Of a stretch of 64,000 nt of DNA, positions 1-11,277 are shown in pieces; position 1 is the stretch's first letter; every line of letters begins with the position of its first letter. A program made the position numbers and the translations under genes. The stretch spans positions 123,075,116 through 123,139,115 of the forward strand of contig NC_057797.1 in NCBI RefSeq assembly GCF_018294505.1, in the 5' to 3' direction. The stretch is from Triticum aestivum. Taxonomy: Eukaryota > Streptophyta > Magnoliopsida > Poales > Poaceae. The notes below the pieces were generated by a model. The model did not search any database, had not been told where the DNA came from, and saw nothing but the letters and a program-made list of their open reading frames with translations.

Positions 1-1166
1 TGCTAGAGTTGCTCTAACCAAGTGAAGGAGAAGGCCCAGTGCAAGGTGACCTTACGCATGTGTGGTAGGAGTAGTACTTTGCTTCGCTCTTCCCTCCCAA
101 AACAGAAGCATGCAACAACAGGTAACTCTCAAAACAAGTACCACCACATCACATACAGAAGCCATGAGAGCATGTACACACGGCATCTTGCATTTATAGG
201 AAGATTTGCATCCAAGGAAATTGTCCGTGTACGTACGGTGTACCCTCAGCTTTCAATAACGCCTGTTTTGCACCAAACCAACGCCGTCCTTTCTTTGCCA
301 TAGACCGTACGTGCATACTACTTACACTCGTGCTCCCAGTACCATACTACCGTCCTTGCCCCGAGAACAATTACGCGCTCACCCACACGCCATCACACCA
401 AGCACAAGACATGCGGTGAAAAGGAAGATAAGATCCGGTTACCAGACAAGCAAAACATTTCCTGCCAGCTCTCCGCCGCTGTCCACCAACGCCGACGTCG
501 CCGGAAGCTCGAGTCGAGAAGCGCTGTCTGCTGCATGCTGCATGGTACTGTGCCGCGCAACCGCATTTCTTCTTCTCCGTCGTCGTCGTCGTCATGATGC
601 ATGAGGCGGGGCGCGCGGCCATGGCAGGGCACGTGAGCTTAACTAATGGCCGCCCGCTCCCTTTATCTTTACTCCTCTCCTCGCCTCCTTTGCCCGCTTC
701 TACGCCTCCGCTTTTCGGCCCTCTCCCCTTTATTTTCCTTTTGTTGCAGCTGCTCCGTAATCTATGTTGCGCGTGGACCCCATGTTAGTGGCAGTACGGG
801 GGAGGGAGGTTTAAAGCCGTTGCGTTGCTTTTGGAGGATGGATGGATGATGAGGTTGACGTCGTGCTGGGCCGCGCATCGGGCCGCGTGTCGCGCACACT
901 GACACAATGGAGTATTCTTCTGTTGCCCTTTTAATGACCGGGATTAAGATACCTCTGCACACAATTCTCTACTGTGTTTACAGTAGAGTAGCTTCTTCAT
1001 GCAGGCAGGGGCAGGCACGCAGTGGGATGATGCAGAAGGAGGGCAGGGCTTCTCATGGATCTTGACCTTGACTGCATAGTTCCGCATGGATTTGTTAGGA
1101 TTACCTTTTTAGAGTAGATGTCTTTGCCTTCCTGATGAAAGAAAGCCAATAATGCTCTGCTTAATA
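1..1166. other. Intergenic, no gene seen
   Basis: No open frame here has a recognisable domain or plausible exon structure. The sequence is moderately GC-rich around 590-900 and contains short pyrimidine-rich runs. I see nothing beyond unique or degenerate intergenic DNA. Confidence 0.5.
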
Positions 1167-1247
1167 CTCCCTCCGTAAACTAATATAAGAGCGTTTAAAA
1201 TACTAAAATAATGATCTAAACGCTTTTATATTAGTTTATAGAGGGAG
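1167..1247. mobile_element. Stowaway MITE (Tc1/Mariner type), 81 bp
   Basis: The ends are perfect inverted repeats of the Triticeae Stowaway type: CTCCCTCCGTAAACTAATAT at the left, mirrored by ATTAGTTTATAGAGGGAG at the right. They are flanked by TA on both sides (1165-1166 and 1248-1249), the expected target duplication. The interior forms an almost complete hairpin. It has no coding capacity and lies about 1.1 kb upstream of the kinase gene. Confidence 0.92.
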
Positions 1248-2371
1248 TACTAGATTGGGAGCGAGGAATAAACATGAAGCCAAAATCCAACGAGAAACGG
1301 GGGCGAGATTTGGGACCCCAACCCAACCCATTCCATTCAATTTAAAGTGGACACAAAGCTAATCTCCGGGCACCACAGTACGTCCCGCCCAAAATAAATA
1401 GGGGCAGGGCCAACGGGCTCAACTAAACAAGGCGCCCGCCCAGCAATCGGCATAAGTGCAGCACAAGCTAACAAATCAATCCATCGACGTCGCCGCGGCA
1501 ACTTATGGGTCGGGTCGGGCGCGGCGACTTATGGACAAGAACGTCTGCAAACCTCATTCAGTTGCCTCCCAGGGCCACGGGCACGGGCGCGCCCAATCTC
1601 TTGACTGTGCGTGGAGCAGTTTTGTTTTCGAAAACAACGAGTCGGGAGGTCTCGTGCTCCACCCGAAAAGCGCAAGCGAACAAGGGCGACAGCGACTAAT
1701 CCGGCCACTCTCACATCGGCTGGAAAGCAACCCCCTCCAGCTCCAGTCCCGGCCAAAATTTAAGCCCCGCCCCCAAAAGCAAGGGGGGGGGGGGAGAGAA
1801 AGATAGATGGCGATCCATGGCTTAATCACCGCCATCAAAACCAAACCTCCCTCTAATCAAAGCCAAGAAAGAAAGAAAAATGCTTCAAAAAAAAAAGAAA
1901 AAACACCACAGCCACGAAGCCTTCGCTCACTGTCACTGGGCTAGCCAGCCTCACTCTCACGCACTGCAACCAACTGCGAGCTCGCCGCGCCACCCTAGGG
2001 GTTGGGCTCGGGCCACCATTACTCCCACTCCACCTTCCCCGTTNNNNNNNNNNNNNNNNNNNNNNNNNNNNNNNNNNNNNNNNNNNNNNNNNNNNNNNNN
2101 NNNNNNNNNNNNNNNNNNNNNNNNNNNNNNNNNNNNNNNNNNNNNNNNNNNNNNNNNNNNNNNNNNNNNNNNNNNNNNNNNNNNNNNNNNNNNNNNNNNN
2201 NNNNNNNNNNNNNNNNNNNNNNNNNNNNNNNNNNNNNNNNNNNNNNNNNNNNNNNNNNNNNNNNNNNNNNNNNNNNNNNNNNNNNNNNNNNNNNNNNNNN
2301 NNNNNAGCGCGCGCCCCACCGCCATCGCGCCACCACCGCGATCCAGATCCCACCCGCCGCCCGCCGCCGCC
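1248..2371 (+). promoter_or_regulatory. Upstream region and 5' leader of the CRK gene, with gap
   Basis: This region precedes the CRK start codon. It is C- and A-rich with a purine stretch at 1785-1810 and an A-rich run near 1865-1905. The core promoter cannot be assigned because 262 N occupy 2044-2305, directly upstream of the coding start. An AT-rich AAAATAAATAGG at about 1390 is a possible TATA-like motif but is far from the start. The region is called regulatory by position only. Confidence 0.4.
2044..2305. other. Assembly gap (262 N)
   Basis: An uninterrupted run of N lies in the 5' leader or proximal promoter of the kinase gene. The flanks are GC-rich (CCCCGTT on the left; AGCGCGCGCCCCACC on the right), which suggests a sequence that was hard to assemble. 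Confidence 0.99.
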
Positions 2372-5300
2372 ATGGGGGGCTGCCACGCCAAGCCGCGCAC
2401 CCGCGACGCCGACGGGGCCTCCCCGCCGCCGCCCGCGCCGGCCACGCCGCCGCCGCCCTCCTCCACGGCGCCCGCCACGCCGGCCTCCAAGAAGCACTGG
2501 ACGTCGTCCCCCTTCTTCCCCTTCTCCACGCCCAGCCCCAGCCCGGCGCACCACCTCTTCTCCTCCTCCTCCGCGGCCTCCCCCAGGGCCTCCTCCAGGT
2601 CCCCCGCCCCGGCGGGCACCAAGTCCCCGGCGCCCGCCACCCCGGCCCGGCGCCTCCTGCGCCTGCCCTTCCCGCCGCCCTCGCCCGCCAAGCACATCCG
2701 CCAGGCGCTCGCGCGGCGCCACGGCCCGCCGCGCCCGGCGATCCCCGAGGAGGACGGCGACGGCGGGAGGGGCCTCGACAAGGGCTTCGGCTTCAACAAG
2801 GGCTTCGCCGCCAAGTACGACCTCGGGGACGAGGTCGGCAGGGGCCACTTCGGATACACCTGCGCCGCCAGGATCAGGAAGGGCGCGCGCAAGGGCGACG
2901 CCGTCGCCGTCAAGGTCATCCCCAAGGCCAAGGTGATGACCTACCCGCAACCTCTGCAAACGCTTCAAAAATAAAAAATATCGGATCCGTTCGCTAGTTT
3001 TTCTGAAAGTTGATGCCGCGCTAGTTTAGATTTGTGAATTTCTGTTGGATAATTCGGTACTCTCATGACTTTTGCGGTTTTGATTGATGCTGTATAAATG
3101 TCCTTCATATTTTGTTGAACAGAGAAAGGTAAAGCATGTGTTCCTGAAAGCAACCACTCACTAATATAGTCTAATCAAAGTTTTTGAGAACTGGATGCAT
3201 GCCTGTTCATTTCTTAAGAAACGTGGCCCCTTCTTGTCTACACGAGTAGTCGAGTAGATGTGCCTTGTTACAGATGTAACCTGACATCATGGGTTCATGT
3301 ACTAACATGCTATTGATCTACATCGTGCATTGTGAAAAGAATATCTAGTTTTATCACATGCTGCATACCTGTATATAAGAATAATATGGATTACGAGATC
3401 TTCTACGTTCAGCATTGTTGCATGGTACGTACTAGGTAACATATTAAATTTTGTGCTGTAAAACATTAAATATACCCACTTGAATGATGAGATCTGAGTA
3501 AGTCCTGTCATTTTTTGTTATGGAGTTTACACTTGATATTCCGTAACTACTTTGCCTATCGCTCTTTTATGGCTGTGCGATCTGGTTTAATCTCTCCATA
3601 GTTGTAATCTCCCTTGTTTGGGTCACCACATTTCAATGCCTTACTTGAGGATTAATACCATCATTGTGTCGTTGCTAGGCATGAACTTAGTTCCTCACTC
3701 CTCCTATGTACATTTTTTAGTATCATCTGAAGTTGCTCTAATCTCTTGTCAGATGACAACATCCATTGCTATAGAGGATGTCCGCAGGGAGGTGAAAATT
3801 TTGAAGGCTTTGGCAGGACACAAGAACTTGGTTCAGTTTTATGATGCATATGAGGACAACGAAAATGTCTACATAGTCATGGAGTAAGTTCCAGCACCTT
3901 GATAGTCACACAATGTGTTTTGACTTCAATTTCACATGCTATGAGGATGCACTCCTTAAGATGTCAAGCAGAGTAGAGTAGCTTTACTCTCAACTACAAG
4001 CATAGAAAACAAACTCACTGAATAATCAGTTCCATTTTATTGACGCAACTTCAATAGTTTTCCACAGTCCCTTTTTATTAAGATTCTTTGATCTACTTAT
4101 TGCTGATGCGGCAATAATTACCTTTCAGAAGCATATAATGCGTTATCTTGTGTGCTTAAAAATGTAGTTAACAACCATATGTTATTTCATCCATATGTCT
4201 GGACGGTTAGTTACCTTTTCAGTTCTTAGGTTAGTTCTTGTTCTTACGTTAGTTCTTGTTCTCAGGTTAGTTACTGGCAATTTAAATAATCTGAGCAGTT
4301 ATCACTTGATAATGCATGATGAAAATGAACATACATTAATGCCATTTGGGGCGGCCACACTGTTTTAAATATGCTTGCAGTGCAACTGGATACTCTTTTA
4401 TTTTCCCGCCCAATTGCCCAAACTTGACAACAAATATTTTGCCAATAAAAAGGATTTCTAGATATGGCCAAATCCAGATGATGTCATTACTACAGGTCGT
4501 TGAATGTTGCCTTATATTAGGCATCTGTTTTTTGGCATCTATATTTAGCTTCTATACCTTCCGCTGATAGTGATCCCTGTATGCTCTATTCTGGATTTCA
4601 AATGCCATCCACGCCATGTTTAGTTTTTTTAATATCTAATTAAAAATCCCGTTGTTTAGGTTGTGTGAGGGCGGGGAGCTTCTGGATAGAATACTTTCCA
4701 GGTAAGCTACAAGTAAACTTACATTATGTTATACAACATCATGGTTTATTACGAAATACTTTAATATAGCTTATGTTTTGCATTCATTTTAAGTAGAGGT
4801 GGAAAGTACTCCGAGGATGATGCAAAGTCTGTCCTGGTGCAAATATTGAATGTTGTCGCTTTTTGCCACATTCAGGGAGTGGTTCATAGGGATCTCAAAC
4901 CAGAGGTGAAGTTCAGTTTTACCTGCATCTCATCAGTTGTCATCATTACCATGTTTGAGATATTAGAAAGTGATGATTTAAATAGTGCTGGTAAACAAGC
5001 CATGACTTTTAAGGCAAATGGCGATGGCTACCTGTTTCTACTTCCAATGTTCGAACCTCCTTTTTGAAAGAAAAAAAATTACACTGTTCCAAAGGACGTA
5101 TAATTTGTTCATGACATTCCTTAGATGGTGTATTTATTGTATTGCCTTTCTCTTCTCCTGTGAATAAGATCTAATTTTACTGTTTTTGTATTTGACATTG
5201 CAATGGATTTCTAAAATGTTGTGTTTTTTCTCTTCAGAATTTTCTTTTTACTTCGAAAGATGAGAACTCTCAACTTAAGACAATTGACTTTGGATTATCA

Positions 5301-7122
5301 GATTTTGTAAAACCAGGTTAGTTTCTTGCTCATCAATCTGCATATCTGTTAATTTGTTGATTTGTACTTGCCATCAGTGAAGATAATACTATCCACTAGC
5401 ACTTTTTTAATGCAGTGGTCTAATACCTTATGCAGATGAGAGACTAAATGATATCGTTGGAAGTGCTTATTATGTTGCTCCGGAAGTTCTGCATAGATGC
5501 TATAGCACAGAAGCGGATGTCTGGAGTATCGGTGTCATTGCATATATCCTCCTTTGTGGCAGCCGCCCTTTTTGGGCACGCACTGAATCTGGCATATTTC
5601 GTTCTGTTCTCAAAGCTGACCCCAGTTATAATGAGGCACCTTGGCCTTCTCTGACTCCAGAAGCAATGGACTTCGTTAAGCGCTTGCTATGCAAGGATCC
5701 ACGTAGAAGGATGACTGCAGCACAAGCTTTAGGTGAGTTTCAGTCTGTATGTATGGATCCAGTTTAAACTTACATTGCTAACTCTGCCTTATATCATGTT
5801 TTTCAGGTCATCCATGGATTAGAAATTACAATGACATTAAGATGCCATTGGACGTCCTTATATTTCGTCTTATCAAAGCTTATATTCGTTCTTCATCGTT
5901 ACGTAAAGCTGCTCTGAAGGTCTGCATTGATAAAACCTGTTCTGTTTTTTCTCCTGTTGTTCCACATAGATATATGCTGTTGCTTCAAATCTGGACTTGC
6001 TTTTATATTACAGCATTTTTTCTACTCAAGGCTTTGAATGGTTGTGCAGTAACCTAGTATTTTGTTAGATGTTTAATACTTTCAAGTCCACATGCCTTGT
6101 ACAAATTCCTGATCAATATCATTACATGTGTATAATTTTCATTAAAAAAATTGGACGCCTACTTTTTGTACCATTGGTTTTATAAGTTCCAAAATGAAAT
6201 GCTTGTACAGTTCTATTTGTTTGCAATTCTCTCCTGTTAAAATAGCATAAAGAGGGGATGCCACTTTATTTGAACCTCAAAGTGGTGCTGTCAAAATATT
6301 CTTTTGATACCTATGGCTGACCGCTTTTACTTTCCTCTGCAAGCTGCAGCCGTTGATGTATCTTTCTTGATCCATTACAGGCTTTGTCGAAGACTTTGAC
6401 TGTTGATGAGCTTTTTTATCTCAAAGGGCAGTTCTCCTTATTAGAGCCTGATAGAAATGGATGTATCACGCTAGATAATATCAGAATGGTTGGTTCGTCA
6501 TAGAGCTCTGATATGTTCTCTCCCATTCATTTTGAACCCCCTTGCTGACTCCTCTTCCTTCCTTTTTAGGCCTTAACAAGAGAAGCCACTGATGCGATGA
6601 AAGAAACACGAGTTCAGGAGATTCTTGTCTCGGTACATTACTTATGTTGTTGATCTTAAAGACAGAATTTTCATCCAGCATAAACTGTACTCACGGTATA
6701 CCTGAATTGTCTTTTCAGCTGAGCGCTCTTCAGTACAGAAGAATGGACTTCCACGAGTTCTGTGCAGCTGCAGTAAGTGTTCACCAGCTTGAAGCATTAG
6801 ACAGATGGGAGCAACATGCGAGATCCGCTTATGAAATTTTCGAGAAGGATGGCAATCGAGCCATTGTAATCGACGAGCTAGCTTCAGTACGTGATATCTT
6901 CCTCCCTGTCTATTTTCATTCTCTAACTGATAAATTTGGAGTCCCTTCACACATTTCCTATGATGCTACTTGGTGTTTCAGGAACTGGGTCTCAGCCCTT
7001 CCGTGCCGCTGCACGTCGTTCTACAGGACTGGATCCGGCACACCGATGGGAAGCTCAGCTTCCTCGGGTTTGTCAAGTTGCTGCATGGCATGTCCAGCAG
7101 GTCCCTGTCAAAGATGAGATAG
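2372..7122 (+). CDS. CDPK-related protein kinase (CRK), 11 exons, 603 aa
   Basis: Ser/Thr kinase of the plant CDPK-related (CRK) family. Exons: 2372-2932, 3753-3883, 4660-4701, 4797-4905, 5238-5316, 5436-5732, 5807-5919, 6381-6488, 6570-6632, 6719-6886 and 6982-7122. All introns are GT-AG and the joined frame stays open to TAG. Residues 1-140 are a Pro/Ser-rich variable region starting MGGCHAK, which fits N-myristoylation at Gly2 and palmitoylation at Cys4, so membrane attachment is likely. The kinase domain spans about 150-410: GRGHFG loop at 156-161, catalytic Lys181, HRDLKPEN at 275-282, DFG at 298-300 and APE at 322-324. The C-terminal part (about 440-603) is an EF-hand-like region with non-canonical loops. 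One reads [12 protein letters not shown], with Asn in place of the final Glu. Direct calcium control is therefore doubtful, as known for CRKs. The length matches the family. The start is the first ATG after the gap and matches the family N-terminus. Confidence 0.95.
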
Positions 7123-8031
7123 CTGTTGATAATCTCTAACGACAGTACAAATTTATGCTGCCCCAGCCCCAGCCCCAGCCCAACTTAGCAAGCAAGGCCA
7201 AGACTGCACACCGAGGTCAACATGACACGACACGACGCTGCCTGCGCTAGAACCCGCCTGGTTTTGCCACTAATCTGAATATAGAGTTCTATTTGCGGTC
7301 GCCCGTGTACTGATCACCACCGTCTTCTTCAAAGTTCATCAGCATCATCTTTTAGTAGGTTAGGAAAAGGAAATTTCACCCGTGTCTCGGCAACATGTGA
7401 TGCCTCTAACAGTCTCTTAGAATAGCCCGCCCAGCCATGTCCTGTCGCTGTGGGCAGCGTTGTAAAATGCCCCCGTTCATGTAACTGGAGCAGAGTCGCC
7501 CTTTTGTCGTCAGTGTGCCGTTATATTGATTGAGTTGAAGATGCTTGAATTTTGTGCTGCTCACCCGGTTTTGCTTCAACGTTCTTCCTAATTGTCTGAC
7601 TCTGATTTTACCCTACGGCCTTATGGTGCCGAGTGAAGGATGGGTGGCTGTCGTCGCATTTACAAGAGCACTGGTTTCATTTTTGTATGGCTGTCTATCG
7701 TCGCATGGACAAGAGCACTGATTTCATTTTTGTATGGCTGATACTCGTGATATGTTTGGTTGGTGTCTGAAACGGACCTTACCATTTCTTTGGTTATAGC
7801 CAAATTTTTTGCCCTTGATTTGTTTGGATAGTTGGCATTTTTTGTCAATATTGGTCACTTCATCAGGAAGATAAACATTCACTCAAATTTGATCGTAGGG
7901 TGAATCTTGATAAATCATAGGTGTTTTTTTAGCAAGGGTTGCCCTCAAACTGCTAGAGGTGGGCAAGTCAAATAGTGAGACCTTCAAGTACTTGAAGCAT
8001 GGAAATATGGAGCAAGATTCCAAAAGTGTCC
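7123..8031 (+). other. CRK 3' flank with a 47-bp tandem duplication
   Basis: This begins with the presumed 3' UTR of the kinase gene, including a short CCCCAG repeat near 7160-7180. At 7651-7697 and 7698-7743 a 47-bp unit starting TCGTCGCAT and ending TTTGTATGGCTG is repeated head to tail with a few mismatches. No gene is seen in the remainder. Confidence 0.6.
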
Positions 8032-8070
8032 TTCTCAGCTCGACCTCATGTGAGCTCGGTATAAACAGTA

Positions 8071-8547
8071 AGACAAATTTTAACATGCTTCCTCTTACCC
8101 TTTCTTTTTAGGCCTTTTTTGATTCATAGGATAGGATTATTGTAGGAATAGGAATTTTGTAGGAAATGAGATGACATGTATCTCAAATCCTATGAGTAGG
8201 AATAGGAAACGAGATGTCATTTGGTTGACACCAAAGAAATTTTTCCATTGAGTCTAGGCTCATTTTTATTTTCCTATGAAATGTGGAGGATAGGAACCAA
8301 TCCTATGTAGGAATAGGAATCTATTCCTATGAATCAAAGGGCTCTAAAAGAAAAAAAAAATCCTATAAGAATCCTATCCTCTAAAATTTCTATGAAATTC
8401 CTCCAAACCAAAGAAGGCCTTACATCTAAGGTAAGAAGGTAAGAGTTAATCAGATCACTAATTAATGAGATCAACGGCTCAGATCTATTATATACTTTTA
8501 CCTCTCATGAGAAAAGAGGGGTAAGAGGGAGCATGTTAAAACTGCTC
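8071..8547. mobile_element. MITE with 8-bp target duplication (hAT-like), nested
   Basis: The terminal inverted repeats share TTTTAACATGCT and CCTCTTACCC (left at 8078-8100, right mirrored at 8518-8541). The flanks AAACAGTA (8063-8070) and AAACAATA (8548-8555) differ at one base and fit an 8-bp target duplication. It lies within the fold-back element at 8032-8875 and is itself split by the Tourist-type element at 8111-8419. Without that insertion it would be about 165 bp. Confidence 0.7.
8111..8419. mobile_element. Tourist/PIF-Harbinger-type MITE, 309 bp (copy 1)
   Basis: Inverted ends GGCCTTTTTTGATTC and (mirrored) GGCCTTCTTTGGTTT are flanked by TTA on both sides (8108-8110 and 8420-8422), the 3-bp target of PIF/Harbinger elements. 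The interior is full of GGAATAGGA/TCCTATTCC motifs. Two further copies lie at 46798-47101 and 47105-47409. It interrupts another MITE. Confidence 0.88.
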
Positions 8548-8984
8548 AAACAATAAAGTCTGAAATTTTTGAAAAGAACTATTTTTTATAAATTTTAACA
8601 AATGTTTTCAATGCTTGCAAAGTTTCATCATGAATGACATTTGTGGAAGTCGTGGCAATAAAATAAAAAAAAATTAGCAATGTAAAATGCTTTTGAAAAT
8701 AACTTTTTTGCAGCATTGATTTTGTTCTTTTTCCACGACTTGCACAAATGTTATTCCATGATGAAATTTTACAAGTACTTAGAACAATTGTCAATGTTTG
8801 ACACAGAAAAAATAGAATTTGTTTTTTTGGGTGATTTTATTGTTCACCTGAGCTCATTTGAGCTCGAGCTGAGAACATCACATCTACAAGATTCAAGGTT
8901 AGCTTGGAAATTTATTGTTTGTTGGGGGAAAATATGTGGTGATCAAGTCGGTGGTACAAACTATCCCGGTTTATTTTATGTTCT

Positions 8985-9960
8985 ATTTTAAACTCTCACT
9001 TGGGCTCTGCGAGTATATTAACACTTTTATAGGGAAATACTGGTGGCGAAGCAAAGGAGGTGAACATAAAGTGGCTTGGGTTAGGTTTTCGTGATTTCGA
9101 GATGTTTAACCTTGCGTGTCTAGCAAGGCAAGCATGGAGATTATTGGAAGAACCTAGTTCTTTGAGTGCGAGAATATTGAAAACGGTTTACTATCCAGAT
9201 AGCTCAATCCTTGATGTGAATCTTGGCTCTCACTCATCATAAATCAGGAGATCAATCATTAAAGTACGTGATATTCTAGCCCATGGCCTTATAAAAAGAA
9301 TAGATGACGGAGCCTCCACTGAAATATTGTGTCACAACTGGCTTCCTCGACAAGGGACGATGAGGCCAATTACCACATGAACAAATGGAAATGCTACCAT
9401 CGTATGTGAGCTCATAGATGAGATGTAGAAATGCAAACATTAAGGTGTGTTTACAAAGACTTGCCCAACAGCCGATCACATGTTATGATCTTCTTCACCA
9501 TCGAAATATGTCTAGCACTCCTAATTGCTCATTATGTGGTTGTCAAGACTCACGACATCATTCTTTGATTGACCGCTCGATGTTGAGATGTGTTTGGGTT
9601 CTGTCTAATGAAGAAGTTCCTGAGCATACGATCGACACGACATTTGAAGCCCTAGCCCGCTGAGAAGCTCAAGCTCTAGCGGATGATCTGCTGCCAAACA
9701 CTTACCCAACGCCTCTGACTGTGCAACCGTTGAGCAGGATATATCGAAATGTAGGAGGAAGGCATGGTGCCATTGTCAGGGAAATCATTGCTCGTGCAAG
9801 GGATTTCGAGTACTGTCGTGTTGTCTATGGAAGTCGCAAGAGTAAACATAAGGCGGATAGTGTAGCTAAATTCTCATTATCTTTAGATGTTGGTTGCCAT
9901 ATTTGGCTAGTTGCGCCACTTGATATTTGTAACAATCCCTTTGAACGTCATCGAAAATAA
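8985..9960 (+). pseudogene. LINE remnant: reverse transcriptase C-terminus, zf-RVT and RNase H-like pieces
   Basis: Translations in shifting frames recover the C-terminal part of a plant LINE polyprotein. First comes FIGKYWWRSKGGEHKVAW, then WLGLGFRDFEMFNLACLARQ and AWRLLEEPSSLSARILK (9069-9185), the usual motif after the reverse transcriptase. Next is a zf-RVT-like stretch with HRNMSSTPNCSLCG (9500-9545), then an RNase H-like tail containing SRKSKHKADSVAKFSLSLD (9830-9890). Stop codons and frameshifts separate the pieces, so it is inactive. The 5' reverse transcriptase core with its catalytic Asp pair is absent here. Confidence 0.82.
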
Positions 9961-10798
9961 AGTGCAATAATGTTCCCTGAAACAAATCACCAAAAATTTG
10001 AGTGGCTAATTTATTTGGTAGGGTGAAATTGAGCTCAAACCAAACGCACGCTTAAGGCATGTGAGACTTTTTTTGGGGAAGATGGCACGTGAGACTTGCG
10101 AGAAGCTCTCAATTCTCTTTAGATACCATAATTATTCTAACTATCATTACAACCGATTTTGCCTACGCTCATACTTTTACGTTTTGTGATAGTCTACTAA
10201 TATTCAAAAACTCGCTTCCTGTGAACCAACCCTAGTCATGGGTTTGTCATCCCAAAAGCCAGTCCCGGATATGTGAGGTTCTTCTGGCGACGTTGATCTC
10301 GCCACCACAACATGCAACACCGCCCTTGCCCCTTGAAGCATTCAACATCGATTTTGCCACCACAACATGCAACACCGCCCTTGGCCCTTGAAGGACTCAA
10401 CTGCCATCGTCCCTTGACGGTCATCATCTTGATAACATGTCACCGTCGTCCGCTTCTTCCACTCTCGAGGTGTGACGGAGAAGGCATCGTGCTCGACCAC
10501 ATTTGATGCATTAGTAGCAGGAAGGTATCTGAGTGTTGGCACCATGAGGGCCTCGTCGGCGATACATGTGTGCTCGTTAAGGGAGAGAGAGAGACCAGCG
10601 ACGACAGAAAATCGGAGAGAAGAGAAAACTAGAGATGAAAATCTATTTAATACTCTTGTCTCATTGACGGCCATATTTGAAGTTTATAAGTCCAAACAAA
10701 GTATTCGATCGACTAGCTTGAACAAAACAACAACTTAAAACTGCTTTTTCTAAAAATCTCTACAACTAGTTTTGCTAAAATTTAGTCCAAATATTACT
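9961..10798. other. Intergenic; short tandem repeat
   Basis: A unit of about 58 bp containing CCACCACAACATGCAACACC and GCCCTTG occurs twice in direct orientation (about 10300-10355 and 10357-10412). No coding gene is supported; the open frames across 10342-10738 show no family resemblance. Confidence 0.45.
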
Positions 10799-10958
10799 AC
10801 TCCCTCCAATACGTGGAGCCGGGATCCGCTGACGTACGCCCCCCTGAGGTTGGGTCATTGATGGATGGGTCCGGATCCATACATCAGTGTGTGATCCATA
10901 CGTCAAAGGAGTCACGTCTCCAATACGTAAGCATATTATGGGACGGATGGAGAAGTTA
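10799..10958. mobile_element. Possible degenerate Stowaway-like MITE
   Basis: It begins TACTCCCTCCAATACGTGG and ends TATTATGGGACGGATGGAG, resembling eroded Stowaway termini. No intact target duplication is visible, and the interior pairing is weak. Confidence 0.35.
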
Positions 10959-11140
10959 CCAAAACAGCTACCATGGCATTGGCAAGCTAAGCTCTGATCT
11001 GAGCCGTTGAGGCTTTCTTCTGAGCAACACGTCAATCCAAATGTCCCAACCCAACGGCCGTTCATTCAAAATTTGAATTTCTGGAACTTATAAAGTGACG
11101 TTACTTGTGGAGAGGCTGCAGACGTTGCTGGTCTGACAAG

Positions 11141-11162
11141 GCAATATAAATCATATAAATCC
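11141..11162 (+). promoter_or_regulatory. TATA-like motif upstream of SAP-domain gene
   Basis: The sequence GCAATATAAATCATATAAAT contains two overlapping TATAAAT boxes about 120-130 bp upstream of the ATG at 11278. This is a plausible core promoter position given a 5' UTR of about 90-100 bases. It has not been tested against transcript data. Confidence 0.5.
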
Positions 11163-11277
11163 GCCTTTCCATTTTTCTCCGAGGCAACCAAAAGGGGGAA
11201 AACGCGAAGGCCGAGGGGCAAAGCGGCGGCACGGCGGCGCGGCGGAAGGCAATCCGGTGGCGCGCAAGGACGCCGCG

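Larger units (their letters stand above)
8032..8875. mobile_element. Fold-back (Mutator-like?) MITE, host of two nested MITEs
   Basis: The outer ends mirror each other: TTCTCAGCTCGACCTCATG at 8032 against the reverse complement of CATTTGAGCTCGAGCTGAGAA ending at 8875. The inner arms also pair; for example TTTGTGGAAGTCGTGG (8640) pairs with CCACGACTTGCACAAA (8736). Without the two insertions it carries it would be about 360 bp. I could not find a convincing flanking target duplication, so the class is inferred from long arms and from a related half-copy near 36900-37095. Confidence 0.6.

Noticed and set aside
1853..2974. Open frames of 330-370 codons on both strands across the gap
   Set aside because: They are artificially joined by N and reflect GC-rich exon 1 of the kinase gene. 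Only the frame from ATG 2372 continues through correct splice sites to a family-matching protein.
6644..7117. 157-codon frame covering kinase exon 10 and part of exon 11
   Set aside because: It reads through an intron and uses the wrong frame in exon 11. The spliced model gives the conserved C-terminus.
10342..10738. Possible small protein gene on either strand
   Set aside because: The frames span a short tandem repeat, give no family resemblance, and have no supporting promoter or splice context.
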